Positions 16,193 through 24,388 of a stretch of 64,000 nucleotides of DNA are shown here, in pieces. The position numbers and the translations under genes were made by a program. The stretch is taken from assembly GCF_013204885.1 (NCBI RefSeq), contig NZ_JABMKX010000002.1:186001-250000 (forward strand). Direction: 5' to 3'. Numbering within the stretch: the first letter of the stretch is position 1; each line of letters starts with the position of its first letter. The DNA comes from Paenibacillus tritici. Its GTDB lineage: Bacteria > Bacillota > Bacilli > Paenibacillales > Paenibacillaceae. The notes under the pieces were generated by a model, which searched no databases, had not been told where the DNA came from, and saw nothing but the letters and a program-made list of their open reading frames with translations.

Positions 16193-17154
16193 GATTGGGA
16201 AGGCTCCTCTCGGTGAAACGTCTCAAGAATCCATTGCTCCGTCTGCCGGATACCCTCTTCTATGGTTACCTTTGGCGTCCAGGACAGATGTTGTTCCGCC
16301 TTCTGATAATTGCATAACAGCTTCTGGATCTCGCTCTGCGGGTGAATATGGGGGATATGCTGAACCGGAGCCTGCCCGTCTGCAATGAGCTCGGCCAATT
16401 GATTAACTGTAATATCCTCTCCTGTGCCTGCGTTCACAATCTCTCCGTTCAGCTTGTCGCTGTAGCCCGCTTCAACCACGAAATCCGCGCAATCCTCCAC
16501 ATACAGCAGATCCCGTGATTGTGTGCCGTCCCCGTAGATCTTCAGGGGCTCGCCCTTCAATTTGTTGTGAATGAAGATCGCCACCACTCCGCCTTCGCCG
16601 CCTGTTTTCTGAAAGGGACCATACGTGTTGAATGGTCTCACGACCACAACCGGCAGATCATACGCGTAGAAATAGGATAACACCATATTTTCAGCAGCAA
16701 TTTTGGCACCGGCATACGGGGAGGCTGGCTTGATGGGAGATTGCTCGTCAATCCCCTGCTCATCCGCTGCTCTGGCATAGACCATGCAGGTACTCATGAA
16801 GACCACTTTCACCTGCTGCTTGCGGCATTCCTCCAGTAAATAAAAGGTAGCCAGCGTGTCATTGTTAAACGTTGTCTCAGGATCATCTATGCTGTCCTGG
16901 ACATTAATGCTTGCAGCCAGGTGATAACACAGGTCAAAGGTTGTCTCCCGGAAAAGCTTCTTCAGGGCCTCTCTGTCCTTCAGGTCCATTACCTGGACCC
17001 TTTGCAAATGCTCATGGCCGGCATATTCCTGCAAATTATCCAGGGATGAATTCGCCAAATTGTCGATCACCCAGACACTTTGTCCATCCTTTAACAAACG
17101 CCCTACGACCCATCTGCCAATGAACCCTGTACCTCCGGTTACGAGTATATTCAT
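16189..17154 (-). CDS. NAD-dependent sugar epimerase/dehydratase
   Basis: Extended SDR of 321 residues acting on nucleotide sugars. It has GGTGFIG for NAD binding at 7-13, the catalytic Thr in MSTCMVY near 120, Tyr-x3-Lys in YAGAK near 147-151, RPFNTYGP near 175 and the late motif RDLLYVEDCADFV. The STC sequence lacks the Asp-Glu pair used by RmlB-type 4,6-dehydratases, so an epimerase or other activity is more likely. ATG chosen with GTGGAGG upstream. It sits between the PseB-like dehydratase and the aminotransferase. It is an addition to the minimal Pse pathway, and may supply a second sugar for the glycan. Confidence 0.78.
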   Translation of the reverse strand: MNILVTGGTGFIGRWVVGRLLKDGQSVWVIDNLANSSLDNLQEYAGHEHLQRVQVMDLKDREALKKLFRETTFDLCYHLAASINVQDSIDDPETTFNNDTLATFYLLEECRKQQVKVVFMSTCMVYARAADEQGIDEQSPIKPASPYAGAKIAAENMVLSYFYAYDLPVVVVRPFNTYGPFQKTGGEGGVVAIFIHNKLKGEPLKIYGDGTQSRDLLYVEDCADFVVEAGYSDKLNGEIVNAGTGEDITVNQLAELIADGQAPVQHIPHIHPQSEIQKLLCNYQKAEQHLSWTPKVTIEEGIRQTEQWILETFHREEPSQS

Positions 17155-17165
17155 GTTAGCCTCCA

Positions 17166-18170
17166 CTAGATTAGATTTTGTTCAAGCGCCAGCTTCCTTA
17201 CCTGCTCCTTCGTCAGCGGGATCTCTCCTTCAGAGCTATAGGTTCCCGGCTCCGGTCTGCTAGCTTCCTGGTATGACTGCTTGGAAGCAAACGGGGAAGG
17301 AACAATATATACATCCGGTAATTCATAAGCGGTTAAGGATTCCTCATGCGTCATCAGCTCTTCGTATCTCTTTTCACCAGGCTTCAGGCCAATCTCCAGG
17401 ATCTCCACCGAAGCGGGGGAAATGCCGTATTTCTTCGGTGCCTCCTGGGCTACAACCTCAGCCAGATCCTTCAGCTTAATGACAGGCATCTTCAGAATAA
17501 ACGTCTCTCCGCCTTTGGCCATCTGCAGGGAACTGACGGTTAACTTCGTCGCCTGCTCCAGGGTCATCATGAATCTGGTCATGGATAGATCCGTTACGGT
17601 GATGGCTTGGCCTGCTCTGACCTGCTTCACAAATAAGGGGATGACCGAACCTCTGGAGCCCATTACATTCCCGAACCGCACCGTACAGAATACGGTCTTG
17701 CCTGGTTCCCCCGAAGTGACGGCGGAGGCAATAAGCTTCTCTGCGGATAGCTTGGTAGCTCCATAATTATTCGTGGGTGAAATGGCTTTATCCGTACTTG
17801 TGAACACAACCTTGTGTACCTTCTGTTGCTTCGCCGCCCGGATCACGTTATATGTGCCAACCACATTGGTAAGTACCGCCTCGAACGGGTTATATTCACA
17901 GAAGGAAACATGCTTCATGGCTGCGGTATGGAACACGTAATCTATATCCTCCATCGCCGCCAGCACACGGTCATAATTACGAACATCGCCAATCAGGTAG
18001 CGCAGCCTTGGATTTCCATTCAGTTCATTCTGCAGCTCAAATTGTTTATATTCATCTCTGCTGAGAATCCGGATGACTGCTGGCTCCTGCTCGGCAATCA
18101 GCTTCACAATGCTTTTCCCGATGGTGCCGGTTCCGCCAATGACCAGAATTTTTTTGTTCCTAAAGAACAT
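17166..18170 (-). CDS. pseB: UDP-GlcNAc 4,6-dehydratase-type enzyme (PseB/CapD-like)
   Basis: Extended SDR of 334 residues predicted to start the pathway by 4,6-dehydration of UDP-N-acetylglucosamine (with or without C5 inversion). NAD motif GGTGTIG at 12-18, the AAMKHV motif near 86-91, EYNPFEAVLTNVVG near 95-108, and the catalytic segment TSTDKAISPTNNYGATK, where Asp and Lys after ST are the catalytic pair of the PseB group and Tyr-x3-Lys completes the site. VRFGNVMGSRGSVIP and MTRFMMT follow as in CapD/PseB proteins. ATG at 18170 has GGGGAGGAGG upstream. The first dedicated sugar-nucleotide enzyme after the two transferase genes. Confidence 0.83.
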   Translation of the reverse strand: MFFRNKKILVIGGTGTIGKSIVKLIAEQEPAVIRILSRDEYKQFELQNELNGNPRLRYLIGDVRNYDRVLAAMEDIDYVFHTAAMKHVSFCEYNPFEAVLTNVVGTYNVIRAAKQQKVHKVVFTSTDKAISPTNNYGATKLSAEKLIASAVTSGEPGKTVFCTVRFGNVMGSRGSVIPLFVKQVRAGQAITVTDLSMTRFMMTLEQATKLTVSSLQMAKGGETFILKMPVIKLKDLAEVVAQEAPKKYGISPASVEILEIGLKPGEKRYEELMTHEESLTAYELPDVYIVPSPFASKQSYQEASRPEPGTYSSEGEIPLTKEQVRKLALEQNLI

Positions 18171-18187
18171 CTCCTCCTCCCCCCTGT

Positions 18188-19612
18188 TCATAGCTTGGGT
18201 CTTCCCTGGATCAGGCGGTCCATTAATTCGGCAAGTCCCCGGCCGGAATGCTCAACCTGATAGGAGTGCTGCAGGAACTTATCCTTCACAGCCTTGTAGT
18301 TTGATTGCTCTTTATTGCTGGAGAAATAATCGGCCACCATTCGGGTCAGATCAGCCGGCTCCTTTTGAATATAGGGATCAAGAGCGTCATAGTAATCATA
18401 TTCACGGTTGGCCTGAATGAATTTATAGACAAACACAGGTTTGTTAAATAACAGGCCTTCCAGGGCAACCGTCGAGAGAGTCGCAACTACAGCGTCTGAT
18501 TTCATAACCAGATCACGGGTGTCTGCCTTTCTGTCGGTAACCACATGGACATTCTCATATTTCTCTTCAAACTCGGTATACAGCGATATTAGCTTCTTGG
18601 ATAGCTCCCAGGGATGGGGCTTGATGATTAACTGGAATGGCTCTTGTGTAGCAAGCTGGGTGAGCAGGGTCCGGATCTTATATTCATCCAGGGTGGGGCC
18701 GGTGGCAATTAATAAGGTGACTTTATGAGGGTCAAGCTGATAGGTCTCCCGGAACGAATCTTTGGAGGTCTGCTGTGCCGTAAAGATATCATCATAACGG
18801 GGGTGGCCGGTAATCACAATTCGCTCCGCTTCAAGCCCCCTTCTCGTATACCAGTCGTGTTCGTATTGCCCGTAGATTCCAACATGGCTGGAGAAAACAG
18901 GGATAAACGCCTCTTCCCCCATCAGAATGCCATGCTGCAGACATACGCTGGGAATTCCTCTGATCCCCGCCACGACGGCAAGAGCCCGGCTGGCCACATC
19001 TTCTGTCGTACCTACCATTACAGCGGCTACCGGGATTTCATTGTACAGATTAAAAACCATTTCGATCGTATCTGTAATGGAAGGAATCCGGTGGATGAAG
19101 GTCTGGGTGAAGAATTCATTGCTGAACGCCGGATGTCCCTTGTATTCGGCAAACAGGTCAGCGGCTCTCTCCATTAACTCATCGGATGCTTGTCTGGTAT
19201 CTTTTTTATAGTTCAGGCTGCATAGATTAGGGATTCCAAATAGCTCAGAGACTCTGGAACGGGACAAAATCACCGCATGATCTTCGTTAAAATGTTCGCT
19301 GAACGTTTGCTCCGACATTCTTATATAATCCAGATTAATCAGTATCTTTCCTTCTAGATTGGACTTAATAGGCTGATAGAGCGGCGCGACCATCATTTCA
19401 AAAAAAGGTTGAATCTGATTCTGCTCATGAATACTGGAGTGGTTCAGTTTCAGCCCGAAGTCTGGGCTCCCCATCTCGCTTCTAAGCTCATCATTAATCT
19501 GCTGATAGAAATTCGTCATAAGTCCAATCGAGATGTTTCTATATTTCAAATCCTTGGTTATATTGAGAAATTCACTATAGAGAGACCAGTAATTAGACAG
19601 ATAGATAGACAA
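18188..19612 (-). CDS. spsB: SpsB-like GT-B transferase of the spore coat polysaccharide
   Basis: A 474-residue protein of the CDP-glycerol glycerophosphotransferase/capsule transferase superfamily. Its C-terminal half shows the fold: LQHGILMGEE near 225, GHPRYDDIF near 272, LLIATGPT, IIKPHPWE near 333 and the donor-site TLSTVALEGLLFNKPVFVY near 382. The start is a TTG at 19612 with AAGGAGG 6 bases before it; the ATG at 19636 has its nearest Shine-Dalgarno 16 bases away. It follows spsA by 41 bases, the same order as in B. subtilis spsAB. It probably adds a sugar or phosphosugar unit to the spore-surface glycan; donor and acceptor unknown. Confidence 0.83.
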   Translation of the reverse strand: MSIYLSNYWSLYSEFLNITKDLKYRNISIGLMTNFYQQINDELRSEMGSPDFGLKLNHSSIHEQNQIQPFFEMMVAPLYQPIKSNLEGKILINLDYIRMSEQTFSEHFNEDHAVILSRSRVSELFGIPNLCSLNYKKDTRQASDELMERAADLFAEYKGHPAFSNEFFTQTFIHRIPSITDTIEMVFNLYNEIPVAAVMVGTTEDVASRALAVVAGIRGIPSVCLQHGILMGEEAFIPVFSSHVGIYGQYEHDWYTRRGLEAERIVITGHPRYDDIFTAQQTSKDSFRETYQLDPHKVTLLIATGPTLDEYKIRTLLTQLATQEPFQLIIKPHPWELSKKLISLYTEFEEKYENVHVVTDRKADTRDLVMKSDAVVATLSTVALEGLLFNKPVFVYKFIQANREYDYYDALDPYIQKEPADLTRMVADYFSSNKEQSNYKAVKDKFLQHSYQVEHSGRGLAELMDRLIQGRPKL

Positions 19613-19653
19613 TCCGTTTCCTCCTTCTTCATGCACCGGTTTTGGCAGCTCCT

Positions 19654-20427
19654 TTATTTCTTCTGCTGCATTAATTTCAGTTCTTCTCTAAGCTCCTTGC
19701 AGGTTCTTTGCGGGGGCAGCATTTGTATAAACTGACTTTTCTCCTGATGTGCCAATTGATAGTGAATGGATAATTCGGTGATATAGTTATCATCCAGAAC
19801 ATCCTCGACCGGGTAGAACTCCCAGAACTGATTCAGCCGCCAGAAAAAACGGCCATCGCCAATTCTATAAAACTCGGGATTCTCATCCCAGTAGGAGCCG
19901 AACTTGTCTTTGATTACCGGAAGGATGGAGCTTCTGTGCAGAATGGAGCAATGATCAATGACGCAAGGCGCTACCGAGACTATCTTTTTTGCCGGCCTGA
20001 GCTGGGTTTTGGTAACCTCATTGTGCTCATTCAAGTAATTGACCATCGAGGCAGAATACGCAATCATGACCTCGGGATGATTCTCCATGTAGTCCACCAT
20101 TTGCTGTAGTCTAGTATTCCGGTAACAGTTATCATCCGTTGCATAGGAAATATACTCCCCCTTTGCCTGATGCAAGGCTTCATTGATTAGAGCGGAATAT
20201 CTGACCTTCTCCACTCTTTGTTCAAGAGAGCTGATATTGCTCTGGGAGAATTTGATACGCTTATCCGTGAGATAAGGCTCAATCACTTTAAGGGTGTCTT
20301 CATTCGAGTTATCATCCATCAGGTAGAACTCAAAATCTGTAAGTGTCTGGTTCAGAATGGATTCAATGGACTTTGCGATATATGCGGCCTTATTGTAGCT
20401 GGTCATGATTATAGTTACTTTTGGCAA
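19654..20427 (-). CDS. spsA: SpsA-like family 2 glycosyltransferase of the spore coat
   Basis: GT-A fold transferase of 257 residues, close to SpsA of B. subtilis in length and wording along the whole chain. Signatures: TIIMTSYNKAAYIAKSI near 5-21, the metal-site DDNSNE near 38-43, the second acidic motif YATDDN near 94-99, APCVIDHCSILHR near 153, FGSYWDE and the acceptor region FYRIGDGRFFWR near 187, then LPPQRTCKELRE at the end. Start is TTG with GGGAGG 7 bases upstream. SpsA is a model inverting transferase of the outer spore coat. A near-consensus sigma-K promoter lies 29 to 55 bases upstream, matching mother-cell expression late in sporulation. Confidence 0.92.
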   Translation of the reverse strand: MPKVTIIMTSYNKAAYIAKSIESILNQTLTDFEFYLMDDNSNEDTLKVIEPYLTDKRIKFSQSNISSLEQRVEKVRYSALINEALHQAKGEYISYATDDNCYRNTRLQQMVDYMENHPEVMIAYSASMVNYLNEHNEVTKTQLRPAKKIVSVAPCVIDHCSILHRSSILPVIKDKFGSYWDENPEFYRIGDGRFFWRLNQFWEFYPVEDVLDDNYITELSIHYQLAHQEKSQFIQMLPPQRTCKELREELKLMQQKK

Positions 20428-20455
20428 TATAATACCTCCCTCACTGTTTACTTGC

Positions 20456-20482
20456 TATCATATGTCTTCTTTATCGAAACGT
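20456..20482 (-). promoter_or_regulatory. Predicted sigma-K promoter of the spsA operon
   Basis: On the minus strand AC (20481-20482), 16 bases, then CATATGATA (20456-20464), which fits the sigma-K pattern AC-N16-CATANNNTA exactly. Transcription would start near 20449, about 22 bases before the spsA TTG. Confidence 0.8.
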
Positions 20483-20547
20483 TATAGGTTAGAAGACTAA
20501 CTTTTCAGAAGAATAGCGTAATTTCCACGGAATATACGGGTCGGCAG

Positions 20548-20584
20548 CATAAAAACGCCTAACAGTTATCCTGTTAAACGTTTC
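20548..20584 (-). terminator. Terminator after cgeB
   Basis: On the minus strand AACGTTTAACAG pairs with CTGTTAGGCGTT (two wobble pairs) and is followed by TTTTTATG. It separates the cgeB-like gene from the spsA promoter. Confidence 0.75.
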
Positions 20585-20607
20585 ATGAAGTCCGGTAAGT
20601 CCTGGTT

Positions 20608-21582
20608 TTAGGGCTGGAGCTGCCTCAGCAGATGATCAATCCGGTGCCCAAAGGTATGTGCGGTCACCACGCGTTGCCTGGCTGCCACCGCTATTTGCCT
20701 GCGCTCGTCGTCATGCACCATGTAGTAATGGATCTTCTCAAGTAACTCCTCCTTATTCTGGTAGGAAATCATTTCTGACCCTTCCTCGAAATGCTGGTTC
20801 AGCTCTGCTTTGTAATCCGTAAGCTGGAAGGCCTCACAGCCGGCAGCGTCAAAGGTACGGTTGTTGATGCTCTTCGCGATAATCCCTGCACGGTTTCTAT
20901 TGTATTTCTCATCCGAGAGTCGGTGGATATTCAGAACGATCTTAGCGCCATTATAATAATTCACGGCTGTTTCGGGCTTCACCCAGGCGTTTACCAGTGC
21001 TACAGTCTGGCCGGGCTGCTTCATCCATTCATTGTAATACCTGCCCCAGCCTCTCCCCACGATCTGAAGCCGGTAATCTGTTCTCTGTAGTAAGAATTCG
21101 ATAAGCTCTATCCGGTTACTGTAGGGTACTCCTACTAAACAAATATCACTTCTATACTCTTCGGAGACCTCTGAGGGATGAAACAGGCCGGGATCTGTGC
21201 CCAGCGGCAGATGATAGACATGGGGATGACCAAGCTGTCTGTATTGTTCCAATGCGGCTTGGTCAATGGTGAAGATGTAATCAAAATAAGGGGCGAGCGA
21301 AACCGTCCAATCCATATAATACGGGTCCTCGGTCAGCCATATAGCTGACTTCCCTTTGGTTTGTTGTATAAATTCCAGCATAGGTGTGGTGATTTTGAGG
21401 CCAGCCAGGACCAGAATCAGATCTGGCTGCAGGGATTGCTGCTTAAGCTTTAATGCATCCAAGCCACTCCTTAGGCTGAACGATTCACAGGGGTGGCCTG
21501 CCTTCTGAAAGGCTTCTACTATACTCTGCTCAAAAAAGTAATAGACAGCCCGGAAACCTGAGGTAATAAATAGAATATTCAA
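20608..21582 (-). CDS. cgeB: CgeB-family glycosyltransferase (spore surface)
   Basis: A 324-residue GT-B protein of the CgeB family, known in B. subtilis as a sigma-K-dependent protein of the outermost spore layer. The N-terminal half (ILFITSGFRAVYYFFEQ, DLILVLAG, AIWLTEDPYY, YIFTIDQAALEQY, HVYHLPLGTD) forms the first Rossmann-like domain; the C-terminal half has LVGVPYSNRIELIEFL, the VNYYNGAKIVLNIHR stretch and the donor-site NNRTFDAAGCEAFQLTD near 244-260. Start is TTG with AGGGAGG 7 bases upstream. It has its own terminator before spsA. No promoter matching a known sigma consensus was found upstream. It probably glycosylates a spore-surface protein or extends the sps glycan. Confidence 0.82.
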   Translation of the reverse strand: MNILFITSGFRAVYYFFEQSIVEAFQKAGHPCESFSLRSGLDALKLKQQSLQPDLILVLAGLKITTPMLEFIQQTKGKSAIWLTEDPYYMDWTVSLAPYFDYIFTIDQAALEQYRQLGHPHVYHLPLGTDPGLFHPSEVSEEYRSDICLVGVPYSNRIELIEFLLQRTDYRLQIVGRGWGRYYNEWMKQPGQTVALVNAWVKPETAVNYYNGAKIVLNIHRLSDEKYNRNRAGIIAKSINNRTFDAAGCEAFQLTDYKAELNQHFEEGSEMISYQNKEELLEKIHYYMVHDDERRQIAVAARQRVVTAHTFGHRIDHLLRQLQP

Positions 21583-21693
21583 CTATATTCCTCCCTTACA
21601 AACTCCCAATTTTCCAAAGAATAGGATGTCCCCCCAAGCATAACATCCGTGAAAACCATATGATGCAATTATGAATAAATGGGAGGTGAAAAT

Positions 21694-22137
21694 ATGGCGC
21701 AAACTTTAGTTGAATATGCAAGAAGTTTCCATAGCAATCTAAGTACTGGAGTTCTTATGATTCCAGTCCCTTCCACAGCCACTTTGATCTTAGAATTTGG
21801 TATGGCCGTTCCTGCTGCTCCAAGCAATTATGTAGAACTCACTACTACCGTTGGCTGGGAGGTAACGAACGTATTTGCTACTCCGCCCGATCAGCCCAAG
21901 CTCTTGCTTGAAGTCCTTGTGGATGGAATTCTCGTCGGCAGTGCCCAGCAGTCCTCCATCTCGAACGATGAAGATGAACCGCTGCGGATGACCACCATGT
22001 TCCAGACGATTCTTAACGATCTTCCCGAAGGATATTATCCTGTTCAGGTATTTGCTACCAACCTGGAGGATCTTCAAGGAGATATCATCTTAAGAGGCCC
22101 TATCCTCATCACCGGAAAGGTAATCGCCCCTGTATAA
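21694..22137 (+). CDS. Small beta-rich hypothetical protein at the head of the sugar island
   Basis: I do not recognise this 147-residue protein. It has no cysteine, no signal peptide and no membrane helix; most of it alternates polar and non-polar residues in short predicted strands (LEVLVDGILVGSAQQ, YYPVQVFATN, DIILRGPILITGKVIAP), suggesting a beta sandwich. The ATG at 21694 has GGGAGGTG upstream. It is transcribed away from cgeB across a 111-base gap with CATATGAT-like boxes, and ends in a bidirectional terminator shared with divIVA. Its place suggests a spore-surface protein that may be the target or scaffold of the glycan, which is inference only. Confidence 0.6.
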   Translation: MAQTLVEYARSFHSNLSTGVLMIPVPSTATLILEFGMAVPAAPSNYVELTTTVGWEVTNVFATPPDQPKLLLEVLVDGILVGSAQQSSISNDEDEPLRMTTMFQTILNDLPEGYYPVQVFATNLEDLQGDIILRGPILITGKVIAPV

Positions 22138-22148
22138 AGGCTACACAA

Positions 22149-22216
22149 AAAAACTCCTTGGTAGAAGTCTTATTTGCTCTAAAGCAAACAAGATTAACTT
22201 CTACTAAGGAGTTTTT
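22149..22216. terminator. Bidirectional terminator between convergent genes
   Basis: AAAACTCCTTGGTAGAAGT pairs with ACTTCTACTAAGGAGTTTT, with an inner stem TTTGCT-CTAA-AGCAAA. A-rich on the left and T-rich on the right, so it can stop transcription from both the small plus-strand gene and divIVA. Confidence 0.92.
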
Positions 22217-22240
22217 GTATGGATCTGAGTGGTTACCTGC

Positions 22241-22726
22241 TCAGAGCGCGTTCTCGCTGACCTCACGGCTCTCCAGCGCGTTCCAGTCATCCTGAGACAG
22301 CAGCTCCAGCTGAGCCTCCAGCAGCGTCCGGAAGCGGGTACGGTAGATGGAGGCCTGCTTACGCAGCTCCTCTGTCTCAATAGCCACCTTGCGGGATTTG
22401 GACAACGCTTCGTTGATAATCCGGTCGGCATTCTTCTCCGCTTCCTTGAGGATCAGCTGGGATTCCTTCTTGGAGTTGTTCTTCACATCATCGGCAGCCT
22501 CCTGGGCCACCAGAATGGTCTTGGACAGGCTCTCTTCAATATTCACGAAATGATCCAGGCGTTCCTGAAGCGATAATAGCTGGTTATGCAGTTCCTTGTT
22601 CTCGCGGATCACGCTCTCATAGTCCTTAATGACCTGATCCAGAAATTCATTGACCTCATCTTCGTCATAACCGCGGATTCTCCGGGAGAATTCCTTGTTA
22701 TGTATATCGAGCGGTGTTAATGGCAT
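22241..22726 (-). CDS. divIVA: Cell-division initiation protein DivIVA
   Basis: A 161-residue coiled-coil protein that binds negatively curved membrane at poles and septa and recruits division and sporulation partners. The N-terminal lipid-binding domain is clear: MPLTPLDIHNKEFSRRIRGYDEDEVNEFLDQV, followed by long heptad-rich coiled coil from about 30 to 140 (VIRENKELHNQLLSLQERL). The ATG at 22726 has AGGAGGTG upstream; a GTG/ATG just before is ignored. It ends the ylm operon. In B. subtilis ileS follows directly, but here the 12-kb sugar island lies between them. Confidence 0.95.
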   Translation of the reverse strand: MPLTPLDIHNKEFSRRIRGYDEDEVNEFLDQVIKDYESVIRENKELHNQLLSLQERLDHFVNIEESLSKTILVAQEAADDVKNNSKKESQLILKEAEKNADRIINEALSKSRKVAIETEELRKQASIYRTRFRTLLEAQLELLSQDDWNALESREVSENAL

Positions 22727-22879
22727 ACTGTGCACCTCCTAGAAATTTCGGACATCGGTTGTCCCTGAGCGGGTAGCCCCTTCTGCACACAGGGGCGTTA
22801 TCAGCGCCCAGCCTGCTGAATGTTTGTATCCCTTGAGACTATCAATTTCGACAGGCACTGCTGTAATCCTGCTAAGCCT

Positions 22880-23662
22880 TCAGACAAATTTGCCTGCCAA
22901 AATCCGGTAACGGCCTTTCTTCGTCAAACTGCCGATCTCCAGCAGCTTAAACCTTCCGAATCCCTGGATAGAAACCATATCCCCTTCTTTCAAGGCACAG
23001 GACGGATCTTCCTCCACCTTCCAATTCACCCGCACACGACCAGCCTTGATCGGAGCCAGAATCTTGCTCCGGCTTAGGCGGGTGACATCGGCGGCAATTC
23101 CATCGAGCCTCAGGGAGGCCACAGTGAATTCCATAGTCTCCAGCTTAACCTGACTGCTTCGTAAGCCGGATAACGGCAGGATCTCCGTACTGACATTCAT
23201 CCGGTGCACACTGGTCAGATGAATGGACAGATAATCGGCGATATCCGCAGCCACCACCACATGACAGCCGTCCTCCAGTACATGAATATCGCCGATCTTG
23301 CCTCTTTTGATCCCCAGCCCCAGGATGGACCCCATGTAATCCCCATGCTCCAGCGAGAGAAATTTCTGCTCCCCCGAAGTAATGGATAATACGCTTAGCT
23401 CCATATCCTCATCCGCAAGGTCACGGTAATCCGGTGCCACCATAGCCCGCTTCCGCTCGGCATCCGAAGAACCGCCCTCCCAGCGTACGGTAACATCGGG
23501 ATGGCGGTTCACCAGGCTCTGCAGGATATAACCCTGACGGGGGTCAAGAAATTCGGTCAGCTTGGTCTCATGGTACTCTCCGGCATTCGTTACCCATTCC
23601 CACGCCTTGTCCACAAATTGCCGCTCGTCCGGGTGGAAATGCCCGTATATTTCATTCTTCAT
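22880..23662 (-). CDS. ylmH: YlmH, S4-domain RNA-binding protein
   Basis: A 260-residue protein of the YlmH family with an N-terminal YlmH-type RNA-binding domain (about 1-180) and a C-terminal S4 domain (about 183-245, with VTRLSRSKILAPIKAGRVRVNWK). Family members act on ribosomes and stalled nascent-chain complexes in Firmicutes. It follows ylmG by 5 bases in the sepF-ylmG-ylmH-divIVA operon. Length is normal. Between it and divIVA lies a 150-base gap with a small GGGCG-CGCCC hairpin but no T run. Confidence 0.9.
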   Translation of the reverse strand: MKNEIYGHFHPDERQFVDKAWEWVTNAGEYHETKLTEFLDPRQGYILQSLVNRHPDVTVRWEGGSSDAERKRAMVAPDYRDLADEDMELSVLSITSGEQKFLSLEHGDYMGSILGLGIKRGKIGDIHVLEDGCHVVVAADIADYLSIHLTSVHRMNVSTEILPLSGLRSSQVKLETMEFTVASLRLDGIAADVTRLSRSKILAPIKAGRVRVNWKVEEDPSCALKEGDMVSIQGFGRFKLLEIGSLTKKGRYRILAGKFV

Positions 23663-23667
23663 GGGAC

Positions 23668-23937
23668 TCAGCCGAAGATCAGGGCCACAATGGAATGAAG
23701 CCCGCCTACTGCAAACCGCAGCACGACAATCGCAATAATGGGAGAGATATCAATGGTTCCGAACAGGGGCGGAATGATCTTCCGGAACGGAGTCAGAAAC
23801 GGCTCAACAAGCTTGCCGAGCAGTTCACCGATGAAATTCTCGCGCAGATTCGGCAGCCAGGACATGAGAATGTATACGATAATCATGTAATAGTAAATTG
23901 TGAATAGGATGTTGATAATGGAAGATATTTCGTTCAA
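23668..23937 (-). CDS. ylmG: YggT-family membrane protein YlmG
   Basis: An 89-residue membrane protein with two hydrophobic segments (about 5-27 and 64-86) separated by the family loop ILMSWLPNLRENFIGELLGKLVEPFLTPFRKIIPP. Members take part in division or membrane organisation next to SepF, but the molecular role is unresolved. TTG start with GAGGTGAG upstream. It directly follows sepF by 7 bases. Confidence 0.9.
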   Translation of the reverse strand: MNEISSIINILFTIYYYMIIVYILMSWLPNLRENFIGELLGKLVEPFLTPFRKIIPPLFGTIDISPIIAIVVLRFAVGGLHSIVALIFG

Positions 23938-23944
23938 AACCTGC

Positions 23945-24388
23945 TCACCTCATTCTGTTGTAGTCTTGATCATCACCGAGAATCTCTGTAATGGAGCCTT
24001 GGATCTCCACCGTGTCCGGTGTGCACATAAATATATTGCCCCCAATTTTGGATATTCCTCCACCCAGGGCATAAACGGTTCCGCTCAGAAAATCTATAAT
24101 CCGCATAGCCTGATCGTTGCGCACCCGCTGCAGGTTAATCACAACCGTGCGGTGCGAACGCAGATGGTCGGCAATTTCCTGGGCCTCGTCATACGAACGC
24201 GGCTCATAGAGCACTACCTTAACATTTTTTTGCGAATGGATACTGACGACGTTAGCCCTCTGATTTTTGCGCGTTTCTACAGGGGCGGGTTCGTATTCAT
24301 CCTCATCACGGGAAATTTGCTCCCGCTCCACAATCTCCTCTTCCTCCTGCAAGCCCAAGAAACTCATAAAACGGTTCATCACGCCCAT
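23945..24388 (-). CDS. sepF: Cell-division protein SepF
   Basis: FtsZ-interacting septum protein of 147 residues that anchors and bundles FtsZ filaments. An N-terminal amphipathic membrane helix ([13 protein letters not shown]) is followed by an acidic linker and the SepF core (about 50-135) with [26 protein letters not shown] and [12 protein letters not shown]. The ATG overlaps the ylmE stop as TGATG with GGAGGGAG upstream, so the two genes are coupled. Confidence 0.95.
   Translation of the reverse strand: MGVMNRFMSFLGLQEEEEIVEREQISRDEDEYEPAPVETRKNQRANVVSIHSQKNVKVVLYEPRSYDEAQEIADHLRSHRTVVINLQRVRNDQAMRIIDFLSGTVYALGGGISKIGGNIFMCTPDTVEIQGSITEILGDDQDYNRMR

Noticed and set aside
21639-21665. Sigma-E or sigma-K promoter between cgeB and the small divergent gene
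   Set aside because: CATATGAT-like words occur on both strands, but no -35 match at the right distance; recorded only as a possibility.
9487-22137. Flagellin glycosylation island
   Set aside because: No flagellar gene is nearby and the transferases are SpsA, SpsB and CgeB types with a sigma-K promoter, which points to the spore.
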